DNA of 64,000 nt from Oryzias latipes (lineage: Eukaryota; Chordata; Actinopteri; Beloniformes; Adrianichthyidae), in assembly GCF_002234675.1 (NCBI RefSeq), contig NC_019868.2, forward strand, positions 27,232,293-27,296,292, written 5' to 3'. The translations under genes and the position numbers were made by a program. The notes under the pieces were generated by a model. That model did not search any database, was not told the origin of the DNA, and saw only the letters and a program-made list of their open reading frames with translations. This document shows positions 38,571 through 52,700 of this stretch, in pieces (positions within the stretch are counted from its first letter, which is position 1; each line of letters opens with the position of its first letter).

Positions 38571-40573
38571 AGAGATACCAGAAGCAAACGAATGTAGAGC
38601 TTCAGCGAACCTCATGTTTTCTCCCTGACACACCCTATGATGGATGGCAGGACTTATAGGCCTTTCATACTTCAAAAATCCCCCGATGACTTTTTAAAAA
38701 AATTTTAATGAAAACATTCTCAGTGGTGTTTTAATTATGATTATAAAGTGTTTAACTAAAATCTAACAACCTAAATGTATTTAAAGCTACATTTCATGTT
38801 TATCTGAAAACCTCTGCTTATATGGGCAAGGCCGTTATTGCTGAACTGAGTATGAAAAAATCTAAAAATATATAGTAAAAAAAGAAATAGTCAGAAATGC
38901 AAAAATGAAATTATTTCCTATTATATTTGCTCTAAAAAACATGATTTTCATCAGAGGGGGACTTCAAATATGACCCTTTTCTGCAATAAAACGAGTACCC
39001 TCATGTGGCCACTAGGGAGCAGTGTCACACACCAAAACAGGAAGATAAAATTATTTGGACAATTAAATGTATGAACGGGAGCAAATTATGAGATGGAAGA
39101 GATCATTACCAAGAAAACATCTCCAACTGATTAAAACTGATGAAACTCAGGGAGCCAAATGTCTAAAGTGGAATATAAATCCAGTAAAGAGAATGCCAGG
39201 ATGTTTGATTAGGTACAGGTGAGTACAACACATGTGATCCTATCCAGAATATTTTACTTTCACAACCTTGTATTTTTAACAGTTTAGTGCCTATTTAATC
39301 ACTAGAATCTTCCAGTGTTGTGAAAGTAAGGAGGATTTTTATGTTTATTTGCTGCATGACCTGCAGTTCATTCTTATGAAAGAGCTTCACCTTCAAAATA
39401 CAGCTTTTAACTCCCTAAAACTCCCTTTTGTTTCCACCCATCCAAGCTGATTTATTCATAAACAGCAGGTCAACCTTTAAAAGGAAGATGGCAGGTTCAG
39501 CCTATGGCCCTGCCGGCCCATTTGTTGAAGTGTCCTTGGGCAAGAACCCCACATTGGTATTATGCATCTATCTATCTATCTATAGATATATATATCTATA
39601 GATATATATACTTATGTAAGTTGCGTAATCATTATTTGCCAACACTCTATTATCACCATAATATGATTGTCTCAGTTCTATCTTTCAGTTAGAAAGCAAT
39701 GACCTGAAATGTTCTGATTATACAAGAATATGATGTTCCTGTTATTCCTGATTAAATGACCTACATTCAGTTTTCAATAAAAAGAGGCTCCATGCACTAG
39801 GAAGGCTTAACTCCTCTGTGACAGTTCGCGCTGTGACAGGCTGATTCTCATGCAGACGTCTAGCAGGAATTCTCATCTCCTGTGGGGTTCTTCTCTTCAT
39901 TAAGGAAAAAGTCAGAACCCTGACAATATATTAGCAGAGGCGTTTTTTCCGGATTCAATTAATAAACGTGCCTCAAAAAATGATATAAAATCAGCTACAG
40001 TATACATACAGTTTGTTATGGAGGAGTTTTTCCAGGAACTTGGTGATTTTATTTGTGCTTTTTGCAGAAAGTGACAGTAAAAGGAGATTTAAAGATGAAC
40101 TTTTTTTATCTTTGGTTACTAGTTTGAATATTCAAATTCAAACGTACTTTATTACTCCCTCACATCTCGAACAAGATCAGACAATATTATATTAGTATAA
40201 TATTGGTATAGTTTAAACTAATGTTTACCAAGTTAACGACAGACGTGGCATCACTTCAAGAAGAAAATGAAACCATTTAGTTTTCATTTCTTTTCAACAG
40301 AGCAGGACTCCTGTTGCAGCTTTAATGCAGATTTGTTTCTTTTTACTAAATCAAGTGTCTGAAATTTTTGTTTTCCTTGTTTCCTTTTTTACACATTATT
40401 TTCTTTTATAAAAACAGCTTTAAAGAAATGAAAAACATCAGATCAAAGCAACGTTTTAACTAAACAACGACGACAGAAAAACAAATAATTAGTACTGGAA
40501 CTGTAATGAGGATTTCTTAATTTGGTAAAGAAAGACAGGATCATGTTTCTGGATCATGTGATGACACATTTTC

Positions 40574-40579
40574 TTTATT
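40574..40579 (-). terminator. Candidate polyadenylation signal of the MGAT4 gene
   Basis: AATAAA on the minus strand about 180 bases past the stop codon at 40760-40762. No closer canonical signal is seen. Confidence 0.45.
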
Positions 40580-40759
40580 TGTACAAAAAAACAGTCTTTA
40601 GTGCAAACCAGAGTTCCATCTATACGGAGTAGCAGCAGAGATGTGCCAGGTTCTTTCCACAGAATAATTTAACCCCTTCATCTTCTTCAGACGTGTCTGC
40701 CGATGAAGGCACTTGGGCTTTGAAGTCTTTGTCCTTTAGGGGGAGCGAGAGGAGTTTCC

Positions 40760-43700
40760 TCAAACTTTTATGTGAACCTGACGGACAGGAAAGGTGAACA
40801 TTAGGTCAGACGCGCTCAGAGGAAACTTTTAAACGTTGATCAGACACATGACATTTAAGGAAATCCAACACCCAGAGCTTTGTCAACAAAGAATGTAGAC
40901 TTTGGTTTTTTTAAGTCCTGCCTTCACAACAGCCGTTCCCACAGAAACATGATTGTGTCTACATTAAAACAAGTTTCGCTTTGCGTTTTTTTTTTCCCTT
41001 TCAAAACACTCACTCAACCAGAAACACCTAACCCTAACCACCTCTTTGCATTTTACATGCATAGATTAGATTGATTAATACTGAGGAATACAAGATTTAA
41101 CCTTACGTCTAGTAAAATGTGTTTTTTATATACACAAAACAGAAATATTTAAATGATTTCCATGTAAAGTGGAAAGTTCAGTGAAAGCTGCCTGACAAAT
41201 GGAAGAACGTGTTTTTTTCTTTATTTATGAATATTAAAACTAATCTGCAGAAAGATTTAATGTAGTTCTTAAAAACATCTATTAGTCATTACTTTTGGTT
41301 TGATGCTACCTTAAGGAGAAAATACTAAAAAATAGTGAGTCGAACACGAATCCCGACAAGAACCTGGTTTATTTTTTTTTAGCCCCCGTAGTGGACAGCT
41401 GACAGATAACGTAAACCCAGCAACTGTTAGAAGAATTAAATTAAATTACTTTATTTAGATAAAATAGGATTAATGAGCTTTTATGCTAAAGTGATCCATT
41501 ATTTAAAAAAAAAAAACAACAACATGGATTTTGTGTTGGAGCGTTTACATCGAAGGTCAGAACACATATTGTTGATATGACTCTTATGGAACGACTCTGA
41601 TGTAAATAGTGTTTTTAGTGTTTTTCAGAGTATTTCTTGAAATACTCAAATCATTGTGAATCAGCAGAAGACGAAAAAAATGATCGAGCTAAAGTCGTCC
41701 GGATCATCCACTGTCAGGCCAATGGATCTTTGTTTTCCTCGTTCGAGCGGACATCTGAACGGATAGCTCTAATATTGCTCACCATCTATGTTGCACCACT
41801 AATGTTAGGTTAGGGGTGTGAGTGGCTGTAAGCTAGCAGGAGAGCGTGTAAACAGAGAGTTCTCAGCAACGGGGAGGGGGATGGGATGGCCCCGCCCTGG
41901 CCCCGCCCACAACTCAGAGTTGAATTTCTAATTAACTCCTGCTGCTCTGCATAAATATGTCCTAGTTTGACAGGTTTTTTGTTAAATTTTGGCATAATCG
42001 CAATGCCAAAATCACTGGGAACGGTTTGAAAATAGATCAGAAGATGATCACATTATTGTTTTTTTAAATGCAACCTGCTTCTCTTGTTGCTCTAAAAGGT
42101 ATCTGTAGAGCAAAAATAAACCTCATGCAGGACGTGTGCAGAAGCAGACCAATGCAACAGAAGTGGAATTAGCATTTGGAGTTTGATGTATTGTGGAAAT
42201 GTTGCTGTCTGCCATGTTTGTTCCTTTTAATGCAGTTTTTATCCTAAACTAGAGGGTTAAAAGGTCTGATCATGTGACATCTCTGCCCATCCTGCAGTAC
42301 ATTGCAGAGAGCTGGATATGCATTAGATTCTAGACATTTTCACCCGGATCTGCTGTCGTTTCGATTACAAAGAGAAAAAAAAAAGATATAAAGACAAAGT
42401 GGATTTTTGTCCTGTTGGCCAGAACTGCAGACTTGTGCTGCTTCAGTAGTAAATAATTCATGGAATTGTTTTGAGTTTGTTGGCCAATCTGTCTAAATGC
42501 TCTCACAGTTGGGAAGAACTCACCTGCAGCAGACAAGACTCCAAGAATAAGAACAAAAATGTGTAAATCATTAAGAAAAAGCAGACTTAAAGAAGACCAC
42601 ACCTCACTGAGCAGAGCCCAAAGGTCAGAGTCCGACTGAAACACCAGGCGCAGGGCTGAAACTGGCTGCAGCGTTTCTTCGATTTCACCTTCAGCTACTC
42701 CATTGACAAACGCACCTGAAGCAGAAAACGGGTCTCATGCATGAGAGTTTCCATTAAAGCCGTTAACCACAGGAGTTTTTATGTGCAAATGCAGGAAAAA
42801 GTCCCAAAATTCTAGAGAAAAACGGCAGCTGAAAACCAAAGAATCTCTGACTATTTACATAGGGATGCAAACACCCTCCTGCTCTCATCTGCATAGTTTG
42901 AACCTCAGAGAAGGGACTACTCTCTATTCTGGTCCTGTTAGACCTCAGTGCAGCCTTTGACACCATCGACCACAGCATTTTACTCCAAAGGTTAGAGCAT
43001 GACATAGGGATCAGAGGATCTACCCTCCACTGGTTTGAATCCTATTTATCCGATAGGCACCAGTTTGTTCATGTAAATGGACAGTCCTCTCACTGGACTC
43101 AAGTTAGCTACGGAGTCCCACAGGGCTCAGTTTTAAGACCCATCCTGTTTATGCTGAACATGCTACCCTTACGACACACAATCAGGAAACAGGAATTTTC
43201 ACTGTTATGCAGATGATACGCAGTTGTATTTATCCATTAAACGTGACCAGAATGACCACATAGAGAAACTGAACGACTGCGTCAGAGACATCAAACCCTG
43301 AATGACAATTAATTACCTCCTCCTAAACCCAGAAAAAAGCCGAGGTCATTATACTAGGTCCCAAAAACCTCAGAGATTCTCCGTCTGCTCAGTTTATCTC
43401 ACTGGATGGTGTAAGTATAGTCTCCAAATCCACAATTAGAAACCTAGGGGTTTTATTTGACCAGGATTTAACACTTAAGGCTCACATATCTCAGGCATGT
43501 AGAACTGCATTTTTTTTTACCTGTGCAGCATATCCAGGACCAATTCGATGTTATTTATATAGCCCAATATTAAAACAGTTGTGTCAATGGGCTTCATATC
43601 GGCAATTGTATAAGACCATAAAACCAATTATAAAATACATTAGCTGATTGCTAAACTAAACTAAACTAAACTAAACAGACTAAACTAGACTGGGTATCCC

Positions 43701-46700
43701 CCATGGATCTCCACATAAAGGAGGGATCCTCTCCAAGGGCGGACAGGCGATGTACCAGTAACTCTTAGGGAAGAATTGGTGCATCTAACTCTACAAGTTT
43801 AGTTTAGTTTGTTTGTTTAGCAATCAGCTATTGTAGTTTATAATTAATTTTTTGTTTTGTACAATTACTGGTGTAAAGTAATTGGGTTATATAATTAGAA
43901 TTGAATTGAACTTCAACTGAAAGTAAGAGTAACCATTAGGATCCAGATAAGATTGTTTTCAGTCTAGAAGACCTTTTTTTTAATGCAATACTCACCTATA
44001 ATGAAGAAGCCCTTGTCCGATTTCTTGTATTTAGGAAGCAGTTTGTCTTTTATTAAACCCTAAAACGAGGAGCAAACACTTTTTATTAGTTGAGACATTT
44101 GTTGGCAAGAAAAGATGAGAACTCGACATCAGGAAGCGCAGTTTGTTCAATTAACATAAGGGAACACTTCCGACACGACAGGAAAGTTCTGCTCTGCGTT
44201 TTCCAGTCAGTAAAGCTTTTCTAATCAGCATCAAGTGTTTAGTTTGACTTTGCATTTGCTGTTTTGCATGATTTGTCTGTAGAAAGCAGAGTGCTACATG
44301 TGCACTTCTACTGTTCCTATCTGTCCTAAAACACCACGTTAACAGGTTTAATTCTTCAGTCTAGGCTTATAGCTTTTGCTGACCTACAGCGCAATAATTC
44401 TGACGAAATCACGACGGACTTTCAGCCGCTCACTGGCTTTTTTATTTATTTTTTAACAGGATCATCAAGAACCCGTTTAAAAAAAGGTATCAGGTCCAGA
44501 ATGGTTATTCTGACCAATAGAATGACTAATTTATTTCTCTACAGAAGTCTATGGGATTTTGGCTTCCTGGAGCCAGCAGGTACTTCCTGTATGGAGGGAC
44601 CACTCAGACCAGTTCTTTTTTTTCACTCAATTGCTTCAGCAATGGGGGAGTCAACTCCAAATCACAACCCCCCCCCACACTTTCTAGAGAAGTAGATTAA
44701 ACTCCCTCACGACTCCCCTTCATTTAGCACCACATTCAATGGAGAAAATGCAGAAGAATGATAAATTCAGGCATGACGGGGTTAAAGACAAGGCCAAGAA
44801 ACCTTTTTAACATAACTAAAATGCAGTCTAACTTCACCTTCCGACCCCACACAGGAGGCTTTGACTGCTTCTATCGGTCAGTTAAATTCTGACTCGTGAC
44901 CCAAACCACTATCATGGTTTTTTACCACCTGGATGAAAGCAGGAGAGTGGTTATAAATACCTGAATTAGTCACTCAGGAAAAAAAAGACCATTAGAACTG
45001 CTTAATGTGTGATTCTGCGCGTCATATTACTGTGACCTCATGACTCAAAGTTCACCAATGTTTGCCAATTTATTACAAAAACCAGAAAAACAAAAGACTG
45101 ACCCTTGGACCTGGTCAAAGAAACCTGATCCAACCTGCTGTACCTGATACGAACCGCTTGCTTAACCGTTGCACAATGTCGCTTCAACTACAGGCTGGCA
45201 AATCCCACATTATGATCATTCCACAGCGTGATTCATCCTCCACTTCCCTCATCATTTATCTCATGTTTTTAAGCTGTAGCCGGCACACGGAGCAGATCAC
45301 GGTGAGATATCACAACCACCTTTGACAGACACTCTCTGCAGGGGTGTGTTTGCTTCCGCTGTAGTGATTGTAACTGGAGGTTTGTCGTGTGAGCAGTGGA
45401 GCAGAAATGACAAGAAGTGGCTACAAAGAGGAGTGCTCCTCCTCCTCCTCCTCCTTCTCTCAGGTTGGACTAAATATCATTAATGCAGATAACAACAAAA
45501 GCTGCAGGAAAGCTCAAGGTTCAAACTTTCTGCGCATCCTTGATTTCTGGTTTACAGAGGATGAATTGCTAAATGCAATACTGTAGAAATTGCTGGATTT
45601 CAACCATTGACTGTATACATCAGGGGTGAGCAATTATTTTAACTGGCGGGCCACATTGGGTTCTAAAATTGGACAGAAGGGCCGGACCACGAGCAGATAC
45701 ACGGAGTCAGAATGATATAACATGGAATGTGGATGAAAACATTTGGATTGAAATTTTTATTCAAAAACTGAATATTCTAGAGATTTAGTTTAAAACTTTT
45801 GTTCCCATTTTAGATCTCTTTTTTTTTTATTGTGAAGCCCCTTTGGTACCTTCAAGGAGTTGTAAAGTGCTATGAATAAAGTTTCATTCATTCATGATAT
45901 TTTTAATAAAATAAATAACATTATTCATGAAATAAAGCAATGCCCACATAAGACTATGATTTTCAAAGACCAAAATTTAGGAAAAATATACTGATACACT
46001 AAAAAAGCACAAAAAAAACAATAAATAATCAATCCTCTGCCACCAAAATCCCATAGACTCTAATGGAGCTGGAGCGGTCGCGATGTTTTGGCCGGACCCC
46101 GGAGGCGAGCTGGCGGCCAAACGGAGACCTTTTGCGGGACGGTGAGCCAGCCTGCTCAGGCCTCCTGAACTTTATGATATTTTTTCCTATTTTCAATGAG
46201 TCATTAATGAAAAACTTCCAACTATGCACCAACAACAACGCATCATCCATCCTGCAAAATAAATGCCGACTGAAATGACTTCTTTTGATTGTAGGCGGAA
46301 GAAAACGGTTTTCTGTGGGCGGTGTCACACTCACTCACTCCAGTTTTAGATACAGGTTAGAAATGGCAAAACCTGAACCTGAATGGAGTCTGGTCTTTGG
46401 TTAAATAATGCCAATGAAAGGAGAAAAAAAGCCCAGCTTCCCCCTTACCGCCATCACAGGGTTAATGTCACACAATGCTCTTCCTCTTCTGTGTAACGGC
46501 CTGTTTGATAACGTGCACACACAGACTCGTGCACACCGGAGGAGGCAGACGACTGACAGCAGATGGCTGGTCGAGGCGCCAAACCTGAGAGGAAAACCGA
46601 GACGTGCAGAGCCGGTTACTCACGTTGGCAGGCTGCACTTCCACCGTGGTGTTGTAGAATTTATCTGCACTCGTCTCGATGTTTCCACTGCGAAATAGGA

Positions 46701-49700
46701 ACCTGCAGTGGAGAAAAAAGCAAAAACAATAAAACATGTTCTTCAGCCAGCCACCATTTCCTCTTCTATGTAGACCTCTCTAGTCTTTGTTTATTAGCAA
46801 ACGGGCAATGATGCCCAGAGGAGAACGGAGCCTCAGGCTCCACAAGCCATAAAACACATGTTCTGAATGACTAAAACAAAAATTAAAAAAAAACGGAGCC
46901 GCTTAGGGCTTCAGCCGTAATGCTCCTGATTGCATTTCCAGCTCATCGGTTATCCACAGAGTTCTGCAGAAGCCTGATAATGGCAGACACTTGAATGTGC
47001 GTTCAGACAAACATGCAAAACTCTGAATCGGCGACAAACGAGTGCTTCAGAGGGGTCACGGAAAAGGAAAACTACAGCTGCACAAGGAGGAACCCACTCC
47101 CAAACGGAGCCACGTTTGAGCAGAAAGGAGCCTTTCAGCTGATTCTGCAAGAACGTCCTGCTCAGAGGGGGATTTGATGTTCTTAAAGAATGAAAAGTGT
47201 TTTTGGTGTATTTAACATTTCCTTGTGACACTTTTCCTGATGATGAAGGACAAATGTAAAAAAAAATTAAATGAAAAACTGGATTTCTGAGTATTTATTT
47301 ACTTAAATTATTGTGAATCAATGGTCTTTTGGGCTACAGGCTCCCTACTCTGCTCCATTCTGATGCATAATCATGTAAACAAATAGATTTGTGCACGTTT
47401 GCCTCGTCTGAGCTGGCTTCTGGCTCCAAACTGTAAGAATGATGGGAAATGAAGGCAGGCTTTCCTCGAATTTCTAGGAATTCCTAATGATAAAAACGAC
47501 TATAATTAGGACTAAAACAGCTTTTCCTCACATTTTCAGTGCAGTTTGTCATTTCCAGAAGGTAGATCAGTGGTTGGATGAGTCTTTCATTGATTAGCCT
47601 TCAGCAAAAGGCTGAAAAGGATCAACGGTGAGTAAAAGTTGGGACAAATTCTCTTTTGATCACTTTACAGGAAAACTCTGAAAATATCACGTCATATGAA
47701 ACATAGTTTTGATATTCTCAAGCATTCCTTTTTTTTTTTACCATTTTGTTTCGTTCTAAATTATTTTCTTTAAATATAAACAGTGTTTTGATATTTTTTA
47801 AGATTTTCTAATATGATATCTGTTGGGAAGAATTTAAGTTTTTATTATATTTTTACTTATCTATTGTGTGTAGATCTGGGTGATGGGTATGGAATGGGTT
47901 TTGTCAAACAAAATTCTCCTGATTGGGATAAATAATCCATCCATCCATCCATCCATCCATCCATCCAATAAAATATCGTTGAATGAGTACATTTTGTCAA
48001 CCAACAAATGTCATCTTTTTACGGATAAATGCTCAAAACAAACCCATTAAAAAATGTAACACTCTGATTTTCTTTCATGTCTTTTTTGCCTCTGGAAACG
48101 TAGAGCCAGGCAACTATGAGTTGGGATTCAAAGCCTCAGATAAGATTTCCTTCTGCCAGCAACACCTTCAGTTCTACAAAGGTTAAAGTCACCTCTGGGG
48201 AGGAAATCACACTTTCTAAGGAAAACAAACTCACCTGTATTAATTCACAACAAAGCACACGGCAGCAACAGCCCTGGAGGGAAACATCTTGCCTTGCTGA
48301 CCCAGAAACAGTCAAGTGCAGTTTTCCCCTGTGAGCAAACCTGAACTTTGAGCTGCTGCTGGTTTTCATCTCACATGATTTCTCTGAAACCTTCAGACGT
48401 CAAGAGCAGCAAACCCTCAACTGTAATTTTGCAAAACCATTTATTTATTTGTTTTTAGCTAAGGTGCTGCATGTGGGAAAAACTGTACGCCCATTCAAGC
48501 TCATTCTGATGAAGACGAGGGTTCTTCATCCAGCTGCTGTGCCTTAGTGGTCCTCAATTTTTTTTTTTCAACAGACTTATGCAGTCTCAAGACGTGAAAC
48601 GCAAACATCATCATCCAATCAGCGATGCCCCACAGTATCTACTCTTTCTGGTTTCTTTATGCGTTTCTTTTTTTAAACATTTTGCTTTGATTTTTGTAAG
48701 TTACTTTTGATTACTGAAACCGGAAAAGGTAGGTACTATGAGACGTCGCTGATTGGATGAGGACATTTGTCCATCATTTCAATTGAACATTATTTGACAT
48801 TAATTGATGTTGGATATCATCATCCAGCCAGCGATGTCTCATAGTACCTACCTGTTCTGGTTATTTATTGCGTTTTGGTTTCTGGAATTTGTTTCTTTTT
48901 CTAAATGTAATGTTTTTAAACATTTGTTTTGCTTTTTTTTACTGATCTTTAAAGTGTTTCTGTGATTTGACTGACTCATTAATGGGATTTGCACTTCAGG
49001 GCCACCATAGTTTTCAGCCACAACCTCTGTTGTTTTCTAGGACATAGTTTCTGCAGAGTTCATTAGAAATTTGCCTCTTGATTTGTGGGGGGAGCACAAA
49101 CTTGGAATGTAAACAGAGTGGCATAAAGTCTTCCCTGGTAAAGCGCACACTCTTAATCCCAGCAGAGAAGACAAACCCGTTTCAAACCCAGTTTGGAGAA
49201 GGAAGGATGCAATACAGGCTTTGAAGGAATGAAAACTATTTCCACTGTTGTGCATTCAAACAGGACCACAGAAAGTTAGGATTAGACGCATTCGGGTGTG
49301 AAAACAAAAAGGTGTGGGCTCCTTTTCTTACCCTCATGTTGACATTTTATGTCGGAAATGATCTGAGCAAACAGGTCTACGTGACCCCTCCCTGCCCTTG
49401 GCAGATGAAAAAGCCTCTTTGACTGATCCAGCGCTTCAGTCAGGTGCACACATACAATAGTCCACGTCTGCGTTTTAGAGAGCCGGTAGATAAACAAAAA
49501 GAAGAAGAAGAAGAAGAAGAAGAAGAGCCCTCACCCAGAAACGTGGATTGGTTTGGTGAAGTTGATGAAGACGTAATCGCCCTTGACGGGCGTTAAAGCC
49601 CAGAAGAAGTCCTGGCCTTGGTAGAGCCGGTCCAGGCTGTGCTGCTTGTAATGTTTCAGGCTGGAGGTCAGCTCTGCGGGGGGGTTAACGTGGGCTTTGT

Positions 49701-52700
49701 GGAGGGTCTGCTTCATGAAGTCTTTATCCTGAGGACCAGAGAAGAAAGGAGTCACTGCATTTTCACCTGTTATAACATTTTATATTCCTTTTGTTTGCTT
49801 TAAAATAAGTCAATGCACTAAAGTTAATTTAGATTTTAAAATACGAAAAAAAGTTTTCACATTCCGTTTTCTAGAGGCAAATGTTCACGTCGGAGAAAAA
49901 AAGTTACAACAGAAACAAAAAAAAAAAAAAACAACTCTTTCAAACACATAAATACAACAGAATATACAAAATATTTGAAGTTTAAACTACAGAAACAAAA
50001 TCCAAAAGAACTAAAAAAATAAAAAAACAAACTGAAAACTAAAATGTTCTTCTAAAGCTTTTGGAAAAAAAGATTCCTTCAGCTTGGTGGCTCTGAGCTT
50101 TGCGCTGACGATTTGGAGGAAGATGTCATGAGAAACAGTGGAAGCAGTAAAAAGTTTAGACTTCTGTGAAGAAAATGAGCAGCCAGACCCTATGTTCCAA
50201 CTTTCCCCTCATAAATGCCGTGTCCCACAGACACTACATACAATCTGCACGTAATGCACAGATGAAAATTTGTCAATATACTTAGAAAAAGGGAGAGAAT
50301 TTTTACAGGACTATGACGAATGTACGATACTAAAACCATGGAAAAAGTCTGATTAAACCACGCAAAGAACACGTAAATCAATGCAGAACATGAGCCGTGC
50401 ACGATTGTTACGCTGTTTTTACACAATTCATTGGTGATTCCTGTGTCAGTTACGTAATTTGAACGGGAAATGTGCGCCATATTTGTGATATAAAAGATAT
50501 ACATCAGTGGTACATTTGTGAAAAGTCTGTTAGACGAACGTGGAACGATTGTGGAAAGACACAAATGTAAATATCGCAAAAATTACGCACAGCTGCCTTA
50601 GATTTACGTAAAATTTGCTTAAATTGCATAATTTTAAACCAACCAAAGATTCTGAATAGCTCAAAACCGAATTCACGTAAAGACCCGTTGGCTGAAACCC
50701 TCCACGGACATCAGTGCACAACATCGAACGACGGATGCAAGAAACGCTTATGAATGACGTAGGTCACGCATGGATCACGAAAGACCAACATTTCATACTA
50801 AGAAAATGCGCAGAATGTACGTAGCGGCTGTGTGACACGACCTTAAGACTTCTTCAAGGCTTTCCCTTAAACCAGGTGGTGTTCAAACTTTTTCAAAGGG
50901 GGCCAGATTTGGTGAGGTGAAACGTTTGAGTGCCAGACCAATGGTACCATTTTTATTCCCTCAAACATTTGGTAATTACAGAGCTTCGTGCAACCCTGAT
51001 AGCTATTTTGCAGCCAACAGGGTTGCAAATCTGCTAATATTAGCTTTCTCTCAGGAGCAGAAATCTGTTGTTCAGCCTGCTGTTACTGATGGCCAAGAGG
51101 ACAAACTTGCTTATGTACACAATTAAAAAACAACAACATAATCTTATCTTGCTGCATTTTGGTATTTGGTAAAAAAACATGAAAAACATTCGAGAAGAGA
51201 TGCCTTTACTCTAATCACTTTTTAAAATCTCCTCAAATGAGAAAAGAATTATGGAGACAGGGTTGTGAGACACGTTCCATTGATATTTATTATTGAAAAA
51301 CAAATGTTTCCACAGTTGGAAGAGACACCGATGGAATAAAAGACCCCAAAAAATGAATTTTACATTTAATTTTAACAGTTTTATTTAAGGGACAAAGGGA
51401 GAAATGGCATTTTAGGGGTACTCCAGACTTGTCTTGTATTTTTTAAACTATTTTCAAGCATTCTTTTCTTGAAGTTTTTGTAGATTCTGTCTCAAGACAA
51501 ATACATTTAGTCAGAAAACACATGTTTTGTATGAGGATGATATGAAATATCATGGGTGGGACCTAAAATGTTCTCCAATTCTGGAATGAACCATAACATG
51601 CAAGAGTCCCTCTTGATATTGAAAAGCCAAAGTCTCCTGGTATGAGGCAGACACAATTGTTTCTTATTTCACTGAAATGATTGTTCCGGAAGCCATAGCG
51701 TTCACTGTTAACCTTTCATTTTATATGTAGAGCTGGCATTTTAAAAAATAGGCAAGAAAGTGTCACAGAGGGGTCCAGCGACCGGACCGTGTCATCAGAG
51801 GTTTACAACTGCTTAAAAAAAAATAATTTGGCCAATCGCAATCAAGAAATCGTTCTTACACTTTGTGGAAAACGCAGGGATTTTATGACAGGAGCCTAAG
51901 GGGCGATTAAAATCTGAATGTGGGCCGCATTTGTCTCACTGACCGGACTTTGGACATGCCTGCTTTGAATCATTTAGGTCATTTAGGTAGCATCTGGTCC
52001 AATAATCAGACAAAAAAGGAGGAGCTCCCATCACCTGATCATGCACAATCCCATGAAAGGGGGGCGCTCACCTTCAGATTTTGTATTTTCCCAGGCAGAG
52101 AGGAGTGGAGGCCCACATGCTGGAAGAGCGACGGCTTGTATCTCTGCTTCAGCAAAGCCTTCTGAGCGTCACAGTCTTTCTGGAAAAGATGGAAAGTTTA
52201 GGTTTAGAGTTTGAGTCTTTCACAGTGCAGATTCTATAAAGTCCCACTCTAATCCATTTTCAAATCGTTCAGTCTATTAATTAGGATTGAGCCGTATTTA
52301 TGGATCATATTTTGAACCATTTATGTGGCTGGGTGGCTCGGTTGGTAAGGTGACAAGCTACCATGCAGGAATCCAGGGTTCGATTCCCGGAGGGGAATAA
52401 GCAATGGTACTGGGGGGCAATTACCATATCAATGGCGAGCAGTTAACATCACCCAGTGGGGGTCCTTAGGCAAGGCCCTTAACACTACTGCCTCCCGAGC
52501 GCGGTTCAGCTGCAGCTCACCGCTCCCCCAGGGGATGGGTCAAATGCGGAGAAGAATTTCCCCATTGAGGGATGAATACAGTATAATTTTTTATTGATTT
52601 ATTTTTTTTAGCCAAAATATAAAATCCATTATCCTTTTCTAGGACAGTTTCTGCAGAGCCGCAGTAGTTCGTTTTAAATTTGCCTCCAAGTTGTGGGCGG

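Larger units (their letters stand above)
37530..40573. other. Intergenic between setd7 start and MGAT4 3' end
   Basis: The GC-rich, E-box-bearing setd7 promoter lies at about 37530-37640. An R1 foldback copy is at 38095-38570. An ATCT/ATAT simple repeat fills 39566-39615, preceded by a short SINE-like fragment (TGTCCTTGGGCAAGAACCCC, about 39532). The rest is AT-rich and shows no gene. Confidence 0.45.

Noticed and set aside
50190-50579. 129-codon minus-strand frame
   Set aside because: Falls within R2 copy 2; not kept in R2 copy 1.
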